A stretch of 64,000 nt of DNA from an uncultured Chryseobacterium sp. (lineage in GTDB: Bacteria > Bacteroidota > Bacteroidia > Flavobacteriales > Weeksellaceae): contig CAJYXJ010000014.1 of NCBI GenBank assembly GCA_913778085.1, forward strand, positions 1-64,000, given 5' to 3'. Positions 1 to 8,615 of the stretch are shown here, piece after piece; position 1 is the stretch's first letter, and each line of letters starts with the position of its first letter. The position numbers and the translations under genes were made by a program. Below the pieces are notes generated by a model. That model was not told the origin of the DNA, made no database searches, and saw nothing but the letters and a program-made list of their open reading frames with translations.

Positions 1-99
1 ATGGAAGAACTTAAAACGGAAATAAACAAAATTGTGAAAAATCTAATTACCAGAGAAATGATTATCGACCTCTGTGGATTTGATTATTTTTTTAACTAA
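1..99 (+). CDS. Short ORF or 3' end of an unknown gene at the window edge
   Basis: An open frame of 32 codons runs from the first base of the window to a TAA at 97-99. It begins with ATG at base 1, but the window starts there, so this is probably the C-terminal tail of a longer plus-strand gene. The peptide is charged at its start and ends in aromatic residues (FDYFFN). No family is recognised. It would converge on the usher-like gene that follows on the other strand. Confidence 0.25.
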   Translation: MEELKTEINKIVKNLITREMIIDLCGFDYFFN

Positions 100-152
100 A
101 AGACTATTGTATATACATAATTGGTATAAAATCATTTTTCAGAATGAATCTG

Positions 153-2948
153 TCATTCGCTTCCGAATTTTTTTACCCTGATCTTCTTTTCTTTTACTTT
201 TATGATAAAAGGTTCAAGAGTAAGTATTTTTCCGGCTTCTACATTTGCTTCAGCATCAGTACGTTCTACAAAGGTATTTGCCGGCAGTGAATTTTCATTA
301 AGCTCAATGCGGTATTTTCCGGATTCAAGAAAGAACACGAATTCACCGTTATCATCCGTAACCATCCGCTGCAGAAGCTGATCGTTTCTATAAATATTGA
401 AAATAATCCCTCCTGATTTAGGATCGAACTCCATTGCTGTTTTAGAATTGAAATCGTAAGTGATATTTCCTTTTACGGTTCCGTTCTGGTGCAGGGGAAT
501 CTGCAGGATAGAGTTATATCCGTTAAGATTTATTTCCGCTTCGTCATAATACCAGCCTTTCTGTATAATCTGTTTCAGGGTATATTTTCCGAAGGGAAGC
601 GATTTATAGTTCAGGTTTCCTTTGCTGTCGGTTCTAAATGATACGTTGTTAAGCATGACCAGATATCCTTCCGCAGCTTTATCCCCTTCATCATAAACAT
701 TGTTTGTATTGTTATCGTAATATACGAAGGCCATGATGTTCCCTTTTTTGCCGGGATCCGGATTGCTGGTTTTAAGGTTAAGGCTAACCCCGGCTTCCAC
801 AGTCAGGAGGCTATTGTTACTGCTTCGGGAAGAATAATAAAACCATGATGTATTGAGGAAAATCCCATATGTTTTTCCTGAATATTTAAGGTTGACAAAC
901 GCAGATGGCGATTTCCCGTAAAAAATATCATCGGTATAGGCAGCACCTGAAGAAACAGATAATTTCTGATTAAATAAATTTTCATTAACAAATGCTGACA
1001 GGGAAAGCTTTTTATAATTGCTGTTTTCATTAAATACTCTTGAAAAGGCATATTCAGAAAGAAAATAACTTCCGTATTGGTACATCAGATTAAAGTTAAG
1101 CCATTTGTAGCTGTAGTTCCCCAAGACTTTCAGTTGAAGCCCGGCGTTATTCCTGTCAGGATATTCTACCCGGCCGGCTTCCAGACCTACGACGGTGGAA
1201 TGCCTTGCATTGGCACTTGACCATGTCATATAATCCGTAATTCTCTGTGCCCTCAATATTTTTTTTTCCTGTCTGAGAGCGGTATTGAAAAAGTTATTAT
1301 AAGCATTTGATTTCTCATCCTGATACTGGAATCCGACTGTAGATCCTATATTCCAGATTTTAGGTAAACTGATTCCGGTATCAAACCTGAACGAATTCGA
1401 GATCAAGTTATTATCAAAAAAATAAAATTTCGGCGAAAAATTAGAGACCAGGAAATTTCCGTAAATACTGTAATTCTTATTAATATTGGTGGAAATATTC
1501 TGCTGTACCTGGAGCATACCGCGCCTGTTTCCGGGATAATAATCCGTACTGTAGAAATAATTCCCATTCAGATTTATTTTATGGAATTTTCCGGAATATT
1601 GGGATTCTGCAGCGAATGACGGTTTTGTAACCTTCGTCTCCTCGTAAATACTGAGTCCGGAATATACCTTGGCATTCATATTCCAGTCTTTGTTAAAGGC
1701 ATACTGCATGTCTGTACCTACCAGATTATGCCGGGCTTTTTCATACGGATCATCTCTGAAAACATAAGTGGCTGAAAAGCTTTTTGCCTCACTCTCCATC
1801 ATGGTTCCTCTGGCATAAAAACCATATCCAAACTCCAGAAACGCGTGCCGTTCTATTAAGCTGAAGGTCTGGTCTACGAAGCCGACTTCCAGCTTTTTAT
1901 CTTTGGCCGTAGAATTCCAGACATATTCCGCTCCCCTCCCGAACATCGACATTTCCATCATTTTACTGATATTCCCCACCGTATACTCATTATTTATATT
2001 ACGGTAAGTAACATAAGTATTGGTTATCACCGGCTCGCTCTGCCCGTTTAATGTATACATATTTCCTCTCACAAATATATATCCGGAAGGAAGATTGAAA
2101 CTTCCGGCTCCTCTCAGCTGATACATATTAAGATTTTCCCCTACCCTTCTGTATGAAGCGGTGATGCTGTTCTTTTTATAATCCGAGATTACCATGTTCT
2201 GCGGATCCTGGTACCGCTGAGACGAAGCAACATTCTGAATCGAAACGGAGGCATTCCCGAAAATTTCCTTTTCCGGATCCCTGAACCCGGCAATACTTAC
2301 ACTGAACTGTGAAGTCCTGGCCAAAGGTCCTGAAGGCATAAATCTAAAAATAAAAACCGAATCTTTCTGTACAGAAATACTTCCTTTTTTCTCAACGAAG
2401 ATATTCTCCTGAATTACTTCAGGGATCTTAAATACCACCGTGACATTCTGCTTTATATTTCCGAGATTGGAAACCCTGGCCCTCACTTCCACAGAATCCT
2501 TCATATTGTTAATATAAAGTACAGGATTTTCAGCAATGATCCTTAAGGCTGTATTTTCAGCAACTTTAAACCATACAGAATTCTCAGATACGACGTTATT
2601 CTGGAGATCGGTGAGTTTAAAAACAACTTCTTTATCTCCAGCCACCGCATTATTGCTGACGACTATTTTTACAGGAAGAAAAACCGTCTCCCCTGCATTG
2701 AGTTCAGTTGCAATTCCGTTCGCTGCAGCTACCCGGATGCCTACAGGAGTTTGGATATTGATTTTTCCTTTAAAAGGTACCTGCTTTTTATTTTTCAGCA
2801 CGACCGTAAGATCCATGATATGCCCTTCACTACGCGATTCATTCCGGATCTCCATATCTATGGCAGGACTCTGCTGTGCGGAAACCGAAATAATGGTAAC
2901 GAATATCAAAAAAACAAATATTATCTTTCTGAACAGGCTGTGGGACAT
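153..2948 (-). CDS. Usher-like outer-membrane beta-barrel protein of a chaperone-usher-type pilus
   Basis: This 931-aa protein has a signal peptide ending near SVSAQ (residue 25). Its first ~240 residues read as Ig-like beta domains. Residues ~250-730 are rich in aromatic, alternating strands typical of a large outer-membrane barrel. The C-terminal ~190 residues hold SdrD-like beta-sandwich modules with a calcium-loop pattern (DNNTNNVYDEGD) and a second carboxypeptidase-regulatory-like repeat. It is the last gene of an operon, 8 bp after the adhesin-like gene and downstream of a PapD-like chaperone. That context makes it the best candidate for the secretion and assembly pore. It does not obviously carry the classical proteobacterial usher signatures, so the role rests on position, barrel character and partners. 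Alternative: a generic surface barrel protein. Confidence 0.6.
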   Translation of the reverse strand: MSHSLFRKIIFVFLIFVTIISVSAQQSPAIDMEIRNESRSEGHIMDLTVVLKNKKQVPFKGKINIQTPVGIRVAAANGIATELNAGETVFLPVKIVVSNNAVAGDKEVVFKLTDLQNNVVSENSVWFKVAENTALRIIAENPVLYINNMKDSVEVRARVSNLGNIKQNVTVVFKIPEVIQENIFVEKKGSISVQKDSVFIFRFMPSGPLARTSQFSVSIAGFRDPEKEIFGNASVSIQNVASSQRYQDPQNMVISDYKKNSITASYRRVGENLNMYQLRGAGSFNLPSGYIFVRGNMYTLNGQSEPVITNTYVTYRNINNEYTVGNISKMMEMSMFGRGAEYVWNSTAKDKKLEVGFVDQTFSLIERHAFLEFGYGFYARGTMMESEAKSFSATYVFRDDPYEKARHNLVGTDMQYAFNKDWNMNAKVYSGLSIYEETKVTKPSFAAESQYSGKFHKINLNGNYFYSTDYYPGNRRGMLQVQQNISTNINKNYSIYGNFLVSNFSPKFYFFDNNLISNSFRFDTGISLPKIWNIGSTVGFQYQDEKSNAYNNFFNTALRQEKKILRAQRITDYMTWSSANARHSTVVGLEAGRVEYPDRNNAGLQLKVLGNYSYKWLNFNLMYQYGSYFLSEYAFSRVFNENSNYKKLSLSAFVNENLFNQKLSVSSGAAYTDDIFYGKSPSAFVNLKYSGKTYGIFLNTSWFYYSSRSSNNSLLTVEAGVSLNLKTSNPDPGKKGNIMAFVYYDNNTNNVYDEGDKAAEGYLVMLNNVSFRTDSKGNLNYKSLPFGKYTLKQIIQKGWYYDEAEINLNGYNSILQIPLHQNGTVKGNITYDFNSKTAMEFDPKSGGIIFNIYRNDQLLQRMVTDDNGEFVFFLESGKYRIELNENSLPANTFVERTDAEANVEAGKILTLEPFIIKVKEKKIRVKKFGSE

Positions 2949-2956
2949 TTTCGATT

Positions 2957-3994
2957 TTACTGGGGGGTTATCTCAAACTGTAATGTTGTGGAGTAATCTG
3001 CTGATTTTGCATTGATAAACCGCTGATCATTGGCATCGGTAGAATAATTCATATCGTAATATACATTGGAACCCTGCGTATAAGCTCCTTTGGCCACAAG
3101 CTGCGACCAGGAAGCCAGCGAAATGGGATATACCGTTGCATTATTTCCGTTAACCGGAGCAAGGGCAAACTTTACCGCATCCAGCGGAAGGGTATTTCCT
3201 GCCGCAGAAATAAAATTGTTCTGCAAAGATCTTATCTTAATCTGGTAATTTGTATTGCTCCGAACGATAAGGGCACTGGGATAAGAAACCGCTACTCCGT
3301 TTGTATAATCGTTTCTGCTCTTAAATTCCAGCAATCCGTTCACGGCATCTGCTGAAAATTTCAGCGACATTTCAGGGGTATCCGGCGGAGTTCCCGAAAG
3401 AGTACCGATCTGAAACTGAAATACGTGATCCATTCTGCCAATTACATTATTATACCGGTCATAAGCCGTAAACTGCATAGGTGCGGAAAAGGTTGTCCAT
3501 GCCGGATAATTTCCAAGATAGGCTCCTCCTGCCAGGCTAAGGCTGTATTTGATCTGAAGGTTATAATAATAACCAATAAATAGAAATGGCGAATTATATA
3601 AGGATGCATTGGACTGAGGCACCAAAAACACTTCCTGCCCATCCTGCATAATCACAGTCAGCGGCATACCGATCTGCGAAATCGTTGGCACCGCATAAGG
3701 AAAAGCATTTCCGGAGGAAGATACTGGACTGAAAGATATTTTATTGGCAGGCAATGTATAATTACCGTCTGTGGAAGTTACCGGCTGCTTAAGTTTTACA
3801 GACAGTCTCCAGTACGGAACATTGAGATAGCCATTTCCCGAAAAACTTGCGGTATAGGCATCAGGAATGGTATTTCCTCCGTAAGAACTTACCGACATAT
3901 ATCCGTTGATCCATGAGTTATAGGAAACCTGGGCCGGCCCGTATGTCCAGCATAACAGCAATACGATAAAAGATAATTTTTTCTTATTACTCAT
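2957..3994 (-). CDS. Two-domain pilus adhesin / tip subunit-like protein
   Basis: A 345-aa exported protein with a signal peptide ending near residue 22 (GPAQ). Residues ~205-345 resemble the major pilin encoded at 4885-5415: LEFKSRNDYTNGV here matches LDYNTRDDYANGV there, and both end in a beta-strand of the form TTxLxxxIxPQ. The N-terminal half (about 25-200) would be the extra, presumably binding, domain. It also echoes the C-terminal one (GNYTLPANKISFSPV versus GNTLPLDAVKFALAPV), suggesting an internal duplication. This is the layout of tip adhesins such as FimH, with a binding domain followed by a pilin domain. Its start overlaps the chaperone end by 8 bp and the usher-like gene follows after 8 bp, so translation is probably coupled. 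Confidence 0.6.
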   Translation of the reverse strand: MSNKKKLSFIVLLLCWTYGPAQVSYNSWINGYMSVSSYGGNTIPDAYTASFSGNGYLNVPYWRLSVKLKQPVTSTDGNYTLPANKISFSPVSSSGNAFPYAVPTISQIGMPLTVIMQDGQEVFLVPQSNASLYNSPFLFIGYYYNLQIKYSLSLAGGAYLGNYPAWTTFSAPMQFTAYDRYNNVIGRMDHVFQFQIGTLSGTPPDTPEMSLKFSADAVNGLLEFKSRNDYTNGVAVSYPSALIVRSNTNYQIKIRSLQNNFISAAGNTLPLDAVKFALAPVNGNNATVYPISLASWSQLVAKGAYTQGSNVYYDMNYSTDANDQRFINAKSADYSTTLQFEITPQ

Positions 3995-4790
3995 ACGTGA
4001 AGTTTAATTCTCCTAATTCGAGATTATCCCGGTCACCGTAATCTATAATAACAGAAGCCGTATATTTTCCTTTTTCCAGACCGGAGGGAAGCGGGATACT
4101 GACTTCTCTTTTATTTCCTGGCATCGTATAAAAAACAATGTTATCCAGTGTGGTTTTCTTACCGTTCTGTGTATTAACGAGATCGGTGGATATCTTACCG
4201 TCTGCCCATACATCTCCCAGATTATCAAAGGTAAGATCCAGTGTCTGTTTCGGTTTTCCGTATGCTAAATTCCGTATTTCAAGTTTTTTGTTCTTACCAG
4301 CAGGTAACTTGTGAAAAATTTTGATTCCAGAACGGATGCTTACTTTAATGTTTGCTCCCTTGCTGTCAACATCATCCACAGGGTTCATCTGGCTTACATA
4401 CAACACAGCCGTGTGTGTAAAAAGCTTATCCGCTATTGTTCCGGGAACGGTTACCGTAACCTCTATATCTTTTTTCTGGCCAGGAGCAAGGGTGAAGTAA
4501 TTATCCTCTTTTTTTACGGAAATCCACCCGGCACAGGAAGCCGGAAGAGTATTGGCAGCAGACATGATGTTTTCTCCTTTTTCATTATATTCCCAATCAC
4601 CCAGACTAACGGCAAGATCAAGAGAATTTTTAGAGCTTACATTCGTTACCGTTACCTTCTCGGTGCTGCTGTTCCCAAGACCTGATTCAAAATAGAGCCT
4701 TGGCGGCGAAACGGAAACGCCCGTCTGAGCATACAGATGACAAAAAAAACAAATAAACAGATACAGACAGATAAAAAAGAGTCGTTTCAT
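3987..4790 (-). CDS. PapD-like periplasmic pilus chaperone
   Basis: A 267-aa protein with a signal peptide ending near LYAQ (residue 22) and two Ig-like domains (about 24-150 and 155-267). It has the two anchor residues expected of PapD-type chaperones, which clamp the subunit C-terminus: Arg31 in SPPRLYF, matching PapD Arg8, and Lys157 in GIKIFHKLP, matching PapD Lys112. The family caps pilin subunits by donating a beta-strand until the usher takes them. It sits between the major pilin and the adhesin/usher genes, the usual place. The hairpin at 4815-4846 lies just upstream, so expression is probably lower than for the pilin. Chaperone fold confidence is high; subunit specificity is inferred. 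Confidence 0.8.
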   Translation of the reverse strand: MKRLFFICLYLFICFFCHLYAQTGVSVSPPRLYFESGLGNSSTEKVTVTNVSSKNSLDLAVSLGDWEYNEKGENIMSAANTLPASCAGWISVKKEDNYFTLAPGQKKDIEVTVTVPGTIADKLFTHTAVLYVSQMNPVDDVDSKGANIKVSIRSGIKIFHKLPAGKNKKLEIRNLAYGKPKQTLDLTFDNLGDVWADGKISTDLVNTQNGKKTTLDNIVFYTMPGNKREVSIPLPSGLEKGKYTASVIIDYGDRDNLELGELNFTYE

Positions 4791-4814
4791 TACTTAGATT
4801 TAATACTAAAATAC

Positions 4815-4846
4815 ATAAAAAGTGTTACAATGAATGTTGTAACACC
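4815..4846 (-). terminator. Attenuating terminator hairpin between major pilin and chaperone
   Basis: The arms GTGTTACAA (4822-4830) and TTGTAACAC (4837-4845) form a 9-bp perfect stem with a 6-nt loop. Read on the minus strand, the hairpin is followed by TTTTTATG. It lies after the pilin stop and before the chaperone, so it could stop most transcripts and set a high pilin to assembly-protein ratio. Confidence 0.6.
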
Positions 4847-4884
4847 TTAATATATTTTTAATATTTCAGTAAGTTTCCTTTATA

Positions 4885-5415
4885 TTACTGAGGAATAATG
4901 GAATAAGTAAGTTCTGTGGTATATACAGCCGGGTTTTGACCTGCTACATAGTTATCTAGATAAGCATTGGCTGCTCCTCCTTTATATTCTACACTGATTT
5001 TTTTATCAACTCCACCAGCAGTGGAAGTTACCAAGGTTATATCAGTAGCGGAAAGAGGCGCAATAGCAGAATACTGTGCTCCGTTTACCGGATCTGTTCC
5101 TGCACTGGCTTTAATCTGGATTGAACTGGCCTGAATTGTTTTGGTACCATTTACCAAATTTAAGGTAGAACCTGCACTTTTTACTTTTACCTGGAATCCT
5201 CCTGTACTGTAAATTGTTAAATGATCTGCATTGTTAGAGCTAACTCCGTTTGCATAATCATCTCTTGTGTTGTAGTCTAGGTTAACGGTTTTCTGAGCCG
5301 TAGCTACTAAAAGGGTTTGGATTGGCTTTAGTCTTACATTCAAAGTAACCGTATTCTGAGCGTTTACTGTAGCGAATCCAACAAGGGAAAACGCTCCAAA
5401 AATGAATTTTTTCAT
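4885..5415 (-). CDS. Major pilin-like subunit
   Basis: A 176-aa protein with a clear signal peptide (cleavage near NAQ, residue 20) followed by NTVTLNVRLKP, which could serve as the N-terminal donor strand. The body is a small Thr/Ser/Gly-rich beta protein. It ends in YTTELTYSIIPQ, an alternating hydrophobic strand shared in form with the adhesin (STTLQFEITPQ) and the small pilin (LNSTDLVLTLISQ), as expected of the C-terminal strand held by the chaperone. It is first in its transcription unit, with a -7 element 57 bp upstream and a hairpin after it. Both features fit an abundant structural subunit. Confidence 0.6.
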   Translation of the reverse strand: MKKFIFGAFSLVGFATVNAQNTVTLNVRLKPIQTLLVATAQKTVNLDYNTRDDYANGVSSNNADHLTIYSTGGFQVKVKSAGSTLNLVNGTKTIQASSIQIKASAGTDPVNGAQYSAIAPLSATDITLVTSTAGGVDKKISVEYKGGAANAYLDNYVAGQNPAVYTTELTYSIIPQ

Positions 5416-5740
5416 GATGGGGAATGATGTTTTTGTATTAGTTAATTATTATTTAGCTTAAATTTCTCTTGCAAAGGTATATACATTAAAAGAATGCCCA
5501 TTTGTAAAAAAATGCGCAAAATTTGCAAATATGGTTTTAGGAGAAATAATGAAAAATTTATTGCATAATCTGAAAAAATGCAAAAAGTAGAATTACATAA
5601 ATAATTATAATTGCAAATATCACAAATAAATTAACCTTATGTTAACAATAAATTAATTCATCAGGCTTATTTAACAAACAAAAAGGATATTTTTTTGTCT
5701 TTAAACCATAATTAATGATCTAATTATTTGTATCAAAAAA
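5416..5740. other. Intergenic region upstream of the major pilin
   Basis: This 325-bp stretch is very AT-rich and has no convincing gene. It holds the minus-strand -7 element at 5472-5479 and runs of A/T that may be bent DNA, with repeated TTTGCA/TGCAAA words between about 5510 and 5620 that could be regulator sites. It separates the major pilin from the small pilin and AraC genes, so the locus probably has two promoters. Confidence 0.5.
5472..5479 (-). promoter_or_regulatory. -7 element for the pilin operon
   Basis: On the minus strand this reads TACCTTTG, a perfect match to the Bacteroidota -7 consensus TAnnTTTG. It lies 57 bp before the pilin ATG. No good TTTG -33 box is visible at the right distance, which fits a promoter that needs an activator such as the neighbouring AraC protein. 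Confidence 0.55.
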
Positions 5741-6115
5741 TCATTGGGAAATTAGAGTTAAAACTAAATCAGTTGAATTTAGGGATGTATTGTCCGTTTT
5801 TTCGCGGTCTATGTTATTGCTGTAATCGACTGCAATATACTTCTGTACGGCTCCCTTTGTCGTATTAATTACATTCGTACGAACGGATTCATTGATCCTA
5901 CGATGTATGCTCACTTCAAATCCTGTTGTACTGGAGACAGCAATATATTTCTGATCTCCAGCATTTACAGATTTGCTGCTGACTTCAGCACGGTTTTCAA
6001 TGGAAAGTATCTGCACCGGATGCAGCCGCATTATAAGATGAACACCATCGATCTGCCCTGAAAGCTTGAAAAAAGCACAAAACAGAATACCTAATAAAAA
6101 AAATCTGCCCCCCAT
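5741..6115 (-). CDS. Small pilin-like secreted protein
   Basis: A 124-aa exported protein with a signal peptide ending near LSGQ (residue 21). Its mature N-terminus contains IMRLHPVQILSIEN, which parallels the major pilin's NVRLKPIQTLLVA. The end, LNSTDLVLTLISQ, matches the C-terminal strand pattern of the other two subunits. It is therefore probably a minor or anchoring subunit of the same pilus. It lies 56 bp after the AraC gene on the same strand. The ATG at 6115 was chosen because the signal peptide begins there. Confidence 0.5.
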   Translation of the reverse strand: MGGRFFLLGILFCAFFKLSGQIDGVHLIMRLHPVQILSIENRAEVSSKSVNAGDQKYIAVSSTTGFEVSIHRRINESVRTNVINTTKGAVQKYIAVDYSNNIDREKTDNTSLNSTDLVLTLISQ

Positions 6116-6171
6116 AGCAATTAATTTTCACCGATCGGTTACTTAGGTAAATGTACAATTTTTTTTCTAAA

Positions 6172-7002
6172 TTATTTCATCTCAGATGGATTTTTTCCGG
6201 TATGTTTTTTAACAAAATTGCTGAAATTTCCTTCATCACTGAAACCCAGATCGAAAGAAATTTCCGAAATGGTGAAATTCGTAAAGCTTAAAGCTTTTTT
6301 AAATTCGCTGATTACTTTTTCAATGATAATCCCCTTTGCCGTCTTGCCAAGAACGTATTCCGTCATCTCAGAAAGCCTTCTGGAAGTTATATTGAGTTCT
6401 TTTGCATAATGCGCAACTTTTTTCTCTTTTTTATAATCCCTCTGGAGAAGGATCTTAAAGCGATTTACATAGTGTAGGTAATCGAACTTTATATCTTTTT
6501 TAATTTCATCGTTCGGAACATACAGCAGAGCATCGAGAATAAGCCTTTCAATGGCATTGTGTGCTGCAGATACATACAGGTTTTCATCTTTAAGCCGGAA
6601 AGTTTCCATGTGCTGCATAAAGATAACCCTCATCTGCTCGGTATTTGTAAAAGGGGCTATGAAAAAGTCGGTATGGTAATTGAAAAACAATTGGGAATTC
6701 AGGAATAAACTGTCTTTGGACGATCTTTCGTAAAAAGAAGAAGAGAAAACTATACAAAGTACACCGGAACCGCTTTCTTCATTAAAGACAATCTGTTTCT
6801 GAGGTCCCAGGAAGCCGATATGGCCGGATGATATGGAATAGGGAATATTTTCTACTTCGACCTCTATATCTTCCATAAATATATAAATGCAATAAAATTC
6901 TAAGGTGCTGAATTGTCTGCTGAGATTATTTCTTCTGATTAACTCATCAATGCGGGTCACACTGAATCCTATATTCTTTAACTGGTCTGTTATGACGTAC
7001 AT
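6172..7002 (-). CDS. AraC-family transcriptional regulator, probable pilus regulator
   Basis: A 276-aa protein whose C-terminal ~100 residues form the two helix-turn-helix units of the AraC family. Motifs are LNITSRRLSEMTEYVLG for the first and ISEISFDLGFSDEGNFSNFVKKHTG in split form for the second, ending in the usual GxxPSEMK. The N-terminal ~170 residues are a sensor or oligomerisation domain of unknown ligand. It sits at the head of the pilus locus on the same strand, so it is the natural candidate for controlling pilus expression. No ligand or target site can be read from the sequence. Confidence 0.75.
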   Translation of the reverse strand: MYVITDQLKNIGFSVTRIDELIRRNNLSRQFSTLEFYCIYIFMEDIEVEVENIPYSISSGHIGFLGPQKQIVFNEESGSGVLCIVFSSSFYERSSKDSLFLNSQLFFNYHTDFFIAPFTNTEQMRVIFMQHMETFRLKDENLYVSAAHNAIERLILDALLYVPNDEIKKDIKFDYLHYVNRFKILLQRDYKKEKKVAHYAKELNITSRRLSEMTEYVLGKTAKGIIIEKVISEFKKALSFTNFTISEISFDLGFSDEGNFSNFVKKHTGKNPSEMK

Positions 7003-7588
7003 AATAAAACAATAATAAAATTTTCACACATCTGGTTTGTTAAGATCAAATATTTAACTATAAATCTTAATACGTAGTATTTTTTAAATAATAAAGTCTA
7101 AAAACAAACATTTTTCATACCACAAATGTATGCTATACAGGGAATGAAAAAAATAGGGAAGACCGAAAAAATGTAAAAAACCGCATTTTAAAATAACATG
7201 ATGAATTAGTAAATTTTTCACCAAATTGAAAATCAATAGTTTAATAATTTACCAATTTAGATGCAGCTGTAAAATATTATATTAAATTTTCGTAATTATA
7301 TATTAAATAACCGTTACTATGATGTAAATTTTAATATAATTACGATCAGAATCACAGATCATAGCTTTCAAAAAGCTTGAATTTTGGTTGAAATTATCAA
7401 ACTGATTATGAAAATGAAGATATGGAAAACAAAAAATTATATAATTTCATTATCATTAAATATTGAATACATAGTTGGCTCTTTAGAAAATAGCTCCGGT
7501 TAAATCATAAAAGTATGCTGAAGAATGAAAAAACAAATTGATCCCAAATTCTAAATTGCCATATATTCTCCTCAGGAAAACGATTTTG
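7003..7588. other. AT-rich intergenic region between two AraC genes
   Basis: This 586-bp stretch lies upstream of the first AraC gene and downstream of the second. It is strongly AT-rich and has no open frame of note, no strong hairpin with a T-run, and no RNA gene that can be recognised. It probably contains the promoter of the 6172-7002 gene; a near-consensus AATATTTG on the minus strand (about 7048-7055) is the only hint. Confidence 0.4.
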
Positions 7589-8461
7589 CTATTCCATAAA
7601 ATAATTGAACTCTTTCCTATATTGCGAAGGACTTTTCTTTATGTATTCCTTAAAAGTTTTATTAAAATAGCTGAAATTGTTGAAACCAGACTCAAAACAT
7701 ACCTCTGTAATACTTAAAGGTTGCTCTGCAAGTAATTTAAGCGAGTGGGTAATGCGGTATTCATTAACAAAATGAGTAAAGGTCTTATTGGTGATCTTTT
7801 TAAAATAACGGCAGAAAGACGGAACTTTCATATTGGCGAGATCCGCTACATCTTCCAGCGTAATCTGTTCCCGGAAATGGTCTTTTACATAATTGAAGAT
7901 CATATTGATCCTTTCATTGTCCTCCACCTGGGTTTGGAGATAATATTTTCCGGCATTCAGTATTCTGTAATCCTGTGTTGTGGCCAGCTCCTCCAGGATT
8001 TCCAGAAAACAGATCAGCCTTTTGAAAGAAATGGCTTCGTGCATAGCCACAATCTTTTCACCAATCTCTTTTTTTACTTTTTCGCCGAATACAATGCCGG
8101 CCTTGGATTTTTCCAGAAGCCCTGATATTTTCTGCATCTCCGGAGTTTCCCACATGGTCTCCCCTAAGAAATCAGGCTTGAACTGCAGGACCATTTCATA
8201 CTCATTGTTGGTATTTTCATTCGTCATCCCGCAATGCGGAAGGTTACTGCCGATAAGTACAAGATCGCCGTCGGAGAAATACGAAATATTACTTCCAATT
8301 TGTCTTTTCCCGGAACCTTTATAGACAAAAATCAGCTCAATCTCAGGATGATAGTGCCATACATGGGATTTAATGTTTTCATTCCTGAGAAATTTTAAAC
8401 TGGTGAAGCTGCTCCCGATATTGGGTTTTACCGCTTCAAATGCCGGATTAGAATGTTTCAT
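7589..8461 (-). CDS. AraC-family regulator with N-terminal cupin domain
   Basis: A 290-aa protein. Residues ~30-100 form a cupin sensor domain (HVWHYHPEIELIFVYKG, then DLVLIGSNLPHCG), the pattern seen in AraC regulators that bind sugars or other small molecules. Residues ~190-288 carry the AraC DNA-binding domain (ITLEDVADLANMKVPSFCRYFKK; FESGFNNFSYFNKTFKEY), ending SPSQYRKEF. The gene is divergent from the secreted protein at 8616 and shares its intergenic region, so it may control it. The ATG is 19 nt from a perfect -7 element. Confidence 0.8.
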   Translation of the reverse strand: MKHSNPAFEAVKPNIGSSFTSLKFLRNENIKSHVWHYHPEIELIFVYKGSGKRQIGSNISYFSDGDLVLIGSNLPHCGMTNENTNNEYEMVLQFKPDFLGETMWETPEMQKISGLLEKSKAGIVFGEKVKKEIGEKIVAMHEAISFKRLICFLEILEELATTQDYRILNAGKYYLQTQVEDNERINMIFNYVKDHFREQITLEDVADLANMKVPSFCRYFKKITNKTFTHFVNEYRITHSLKLLAEQPLSITEVCFESGFNNFSYFNKTFKEYIKKSPSQYRKEFNYFME

Positions 8462-8480
8462 ATATTACCTTTTACCTGTG

Positions 8481-8488
8481 CAAAATTA
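8481..8488 (-). promoter_or_regulatory. -7 element of the cupin-AraC gene
   Basis: The minus strand reads TAATTTTG, matching TAnnTTTG, 19 nt before the ATG at 8461. This leaves a short leader, as is common in Bacteroidota. Confidence 0.5.
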
Positions 8489-8576
8489 ACAATTAATATT
8501 TAATTAACATTAATAACATGTTAAAATAAGACATATATATGAAAATTATGTGGTAGAATTTAAATGTAAAGCGCTG

Positions 8577-8584
8577 TAGATTTG
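8577..8584 (+). promoter_or_regulatory. -7 element of the secreted-protein gene
   Basis: TAGATTTG matches TAnnTTTG and lies 31 nt before the ATG at 8616. It is divergent from the AraC promoter ~90 bp away. Confidence 0.5.
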
Positions 8585-8615
8585 CAGTATAAATATTAGA
8601 AACAAAAACTTATCT

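Noticed and set aside
2536-3015. 159-codon plus-strand ORF over the usher start
   Set aside because: It is an antisense reading of the usher-like and adhesin genes, with composition unlike real genes here.
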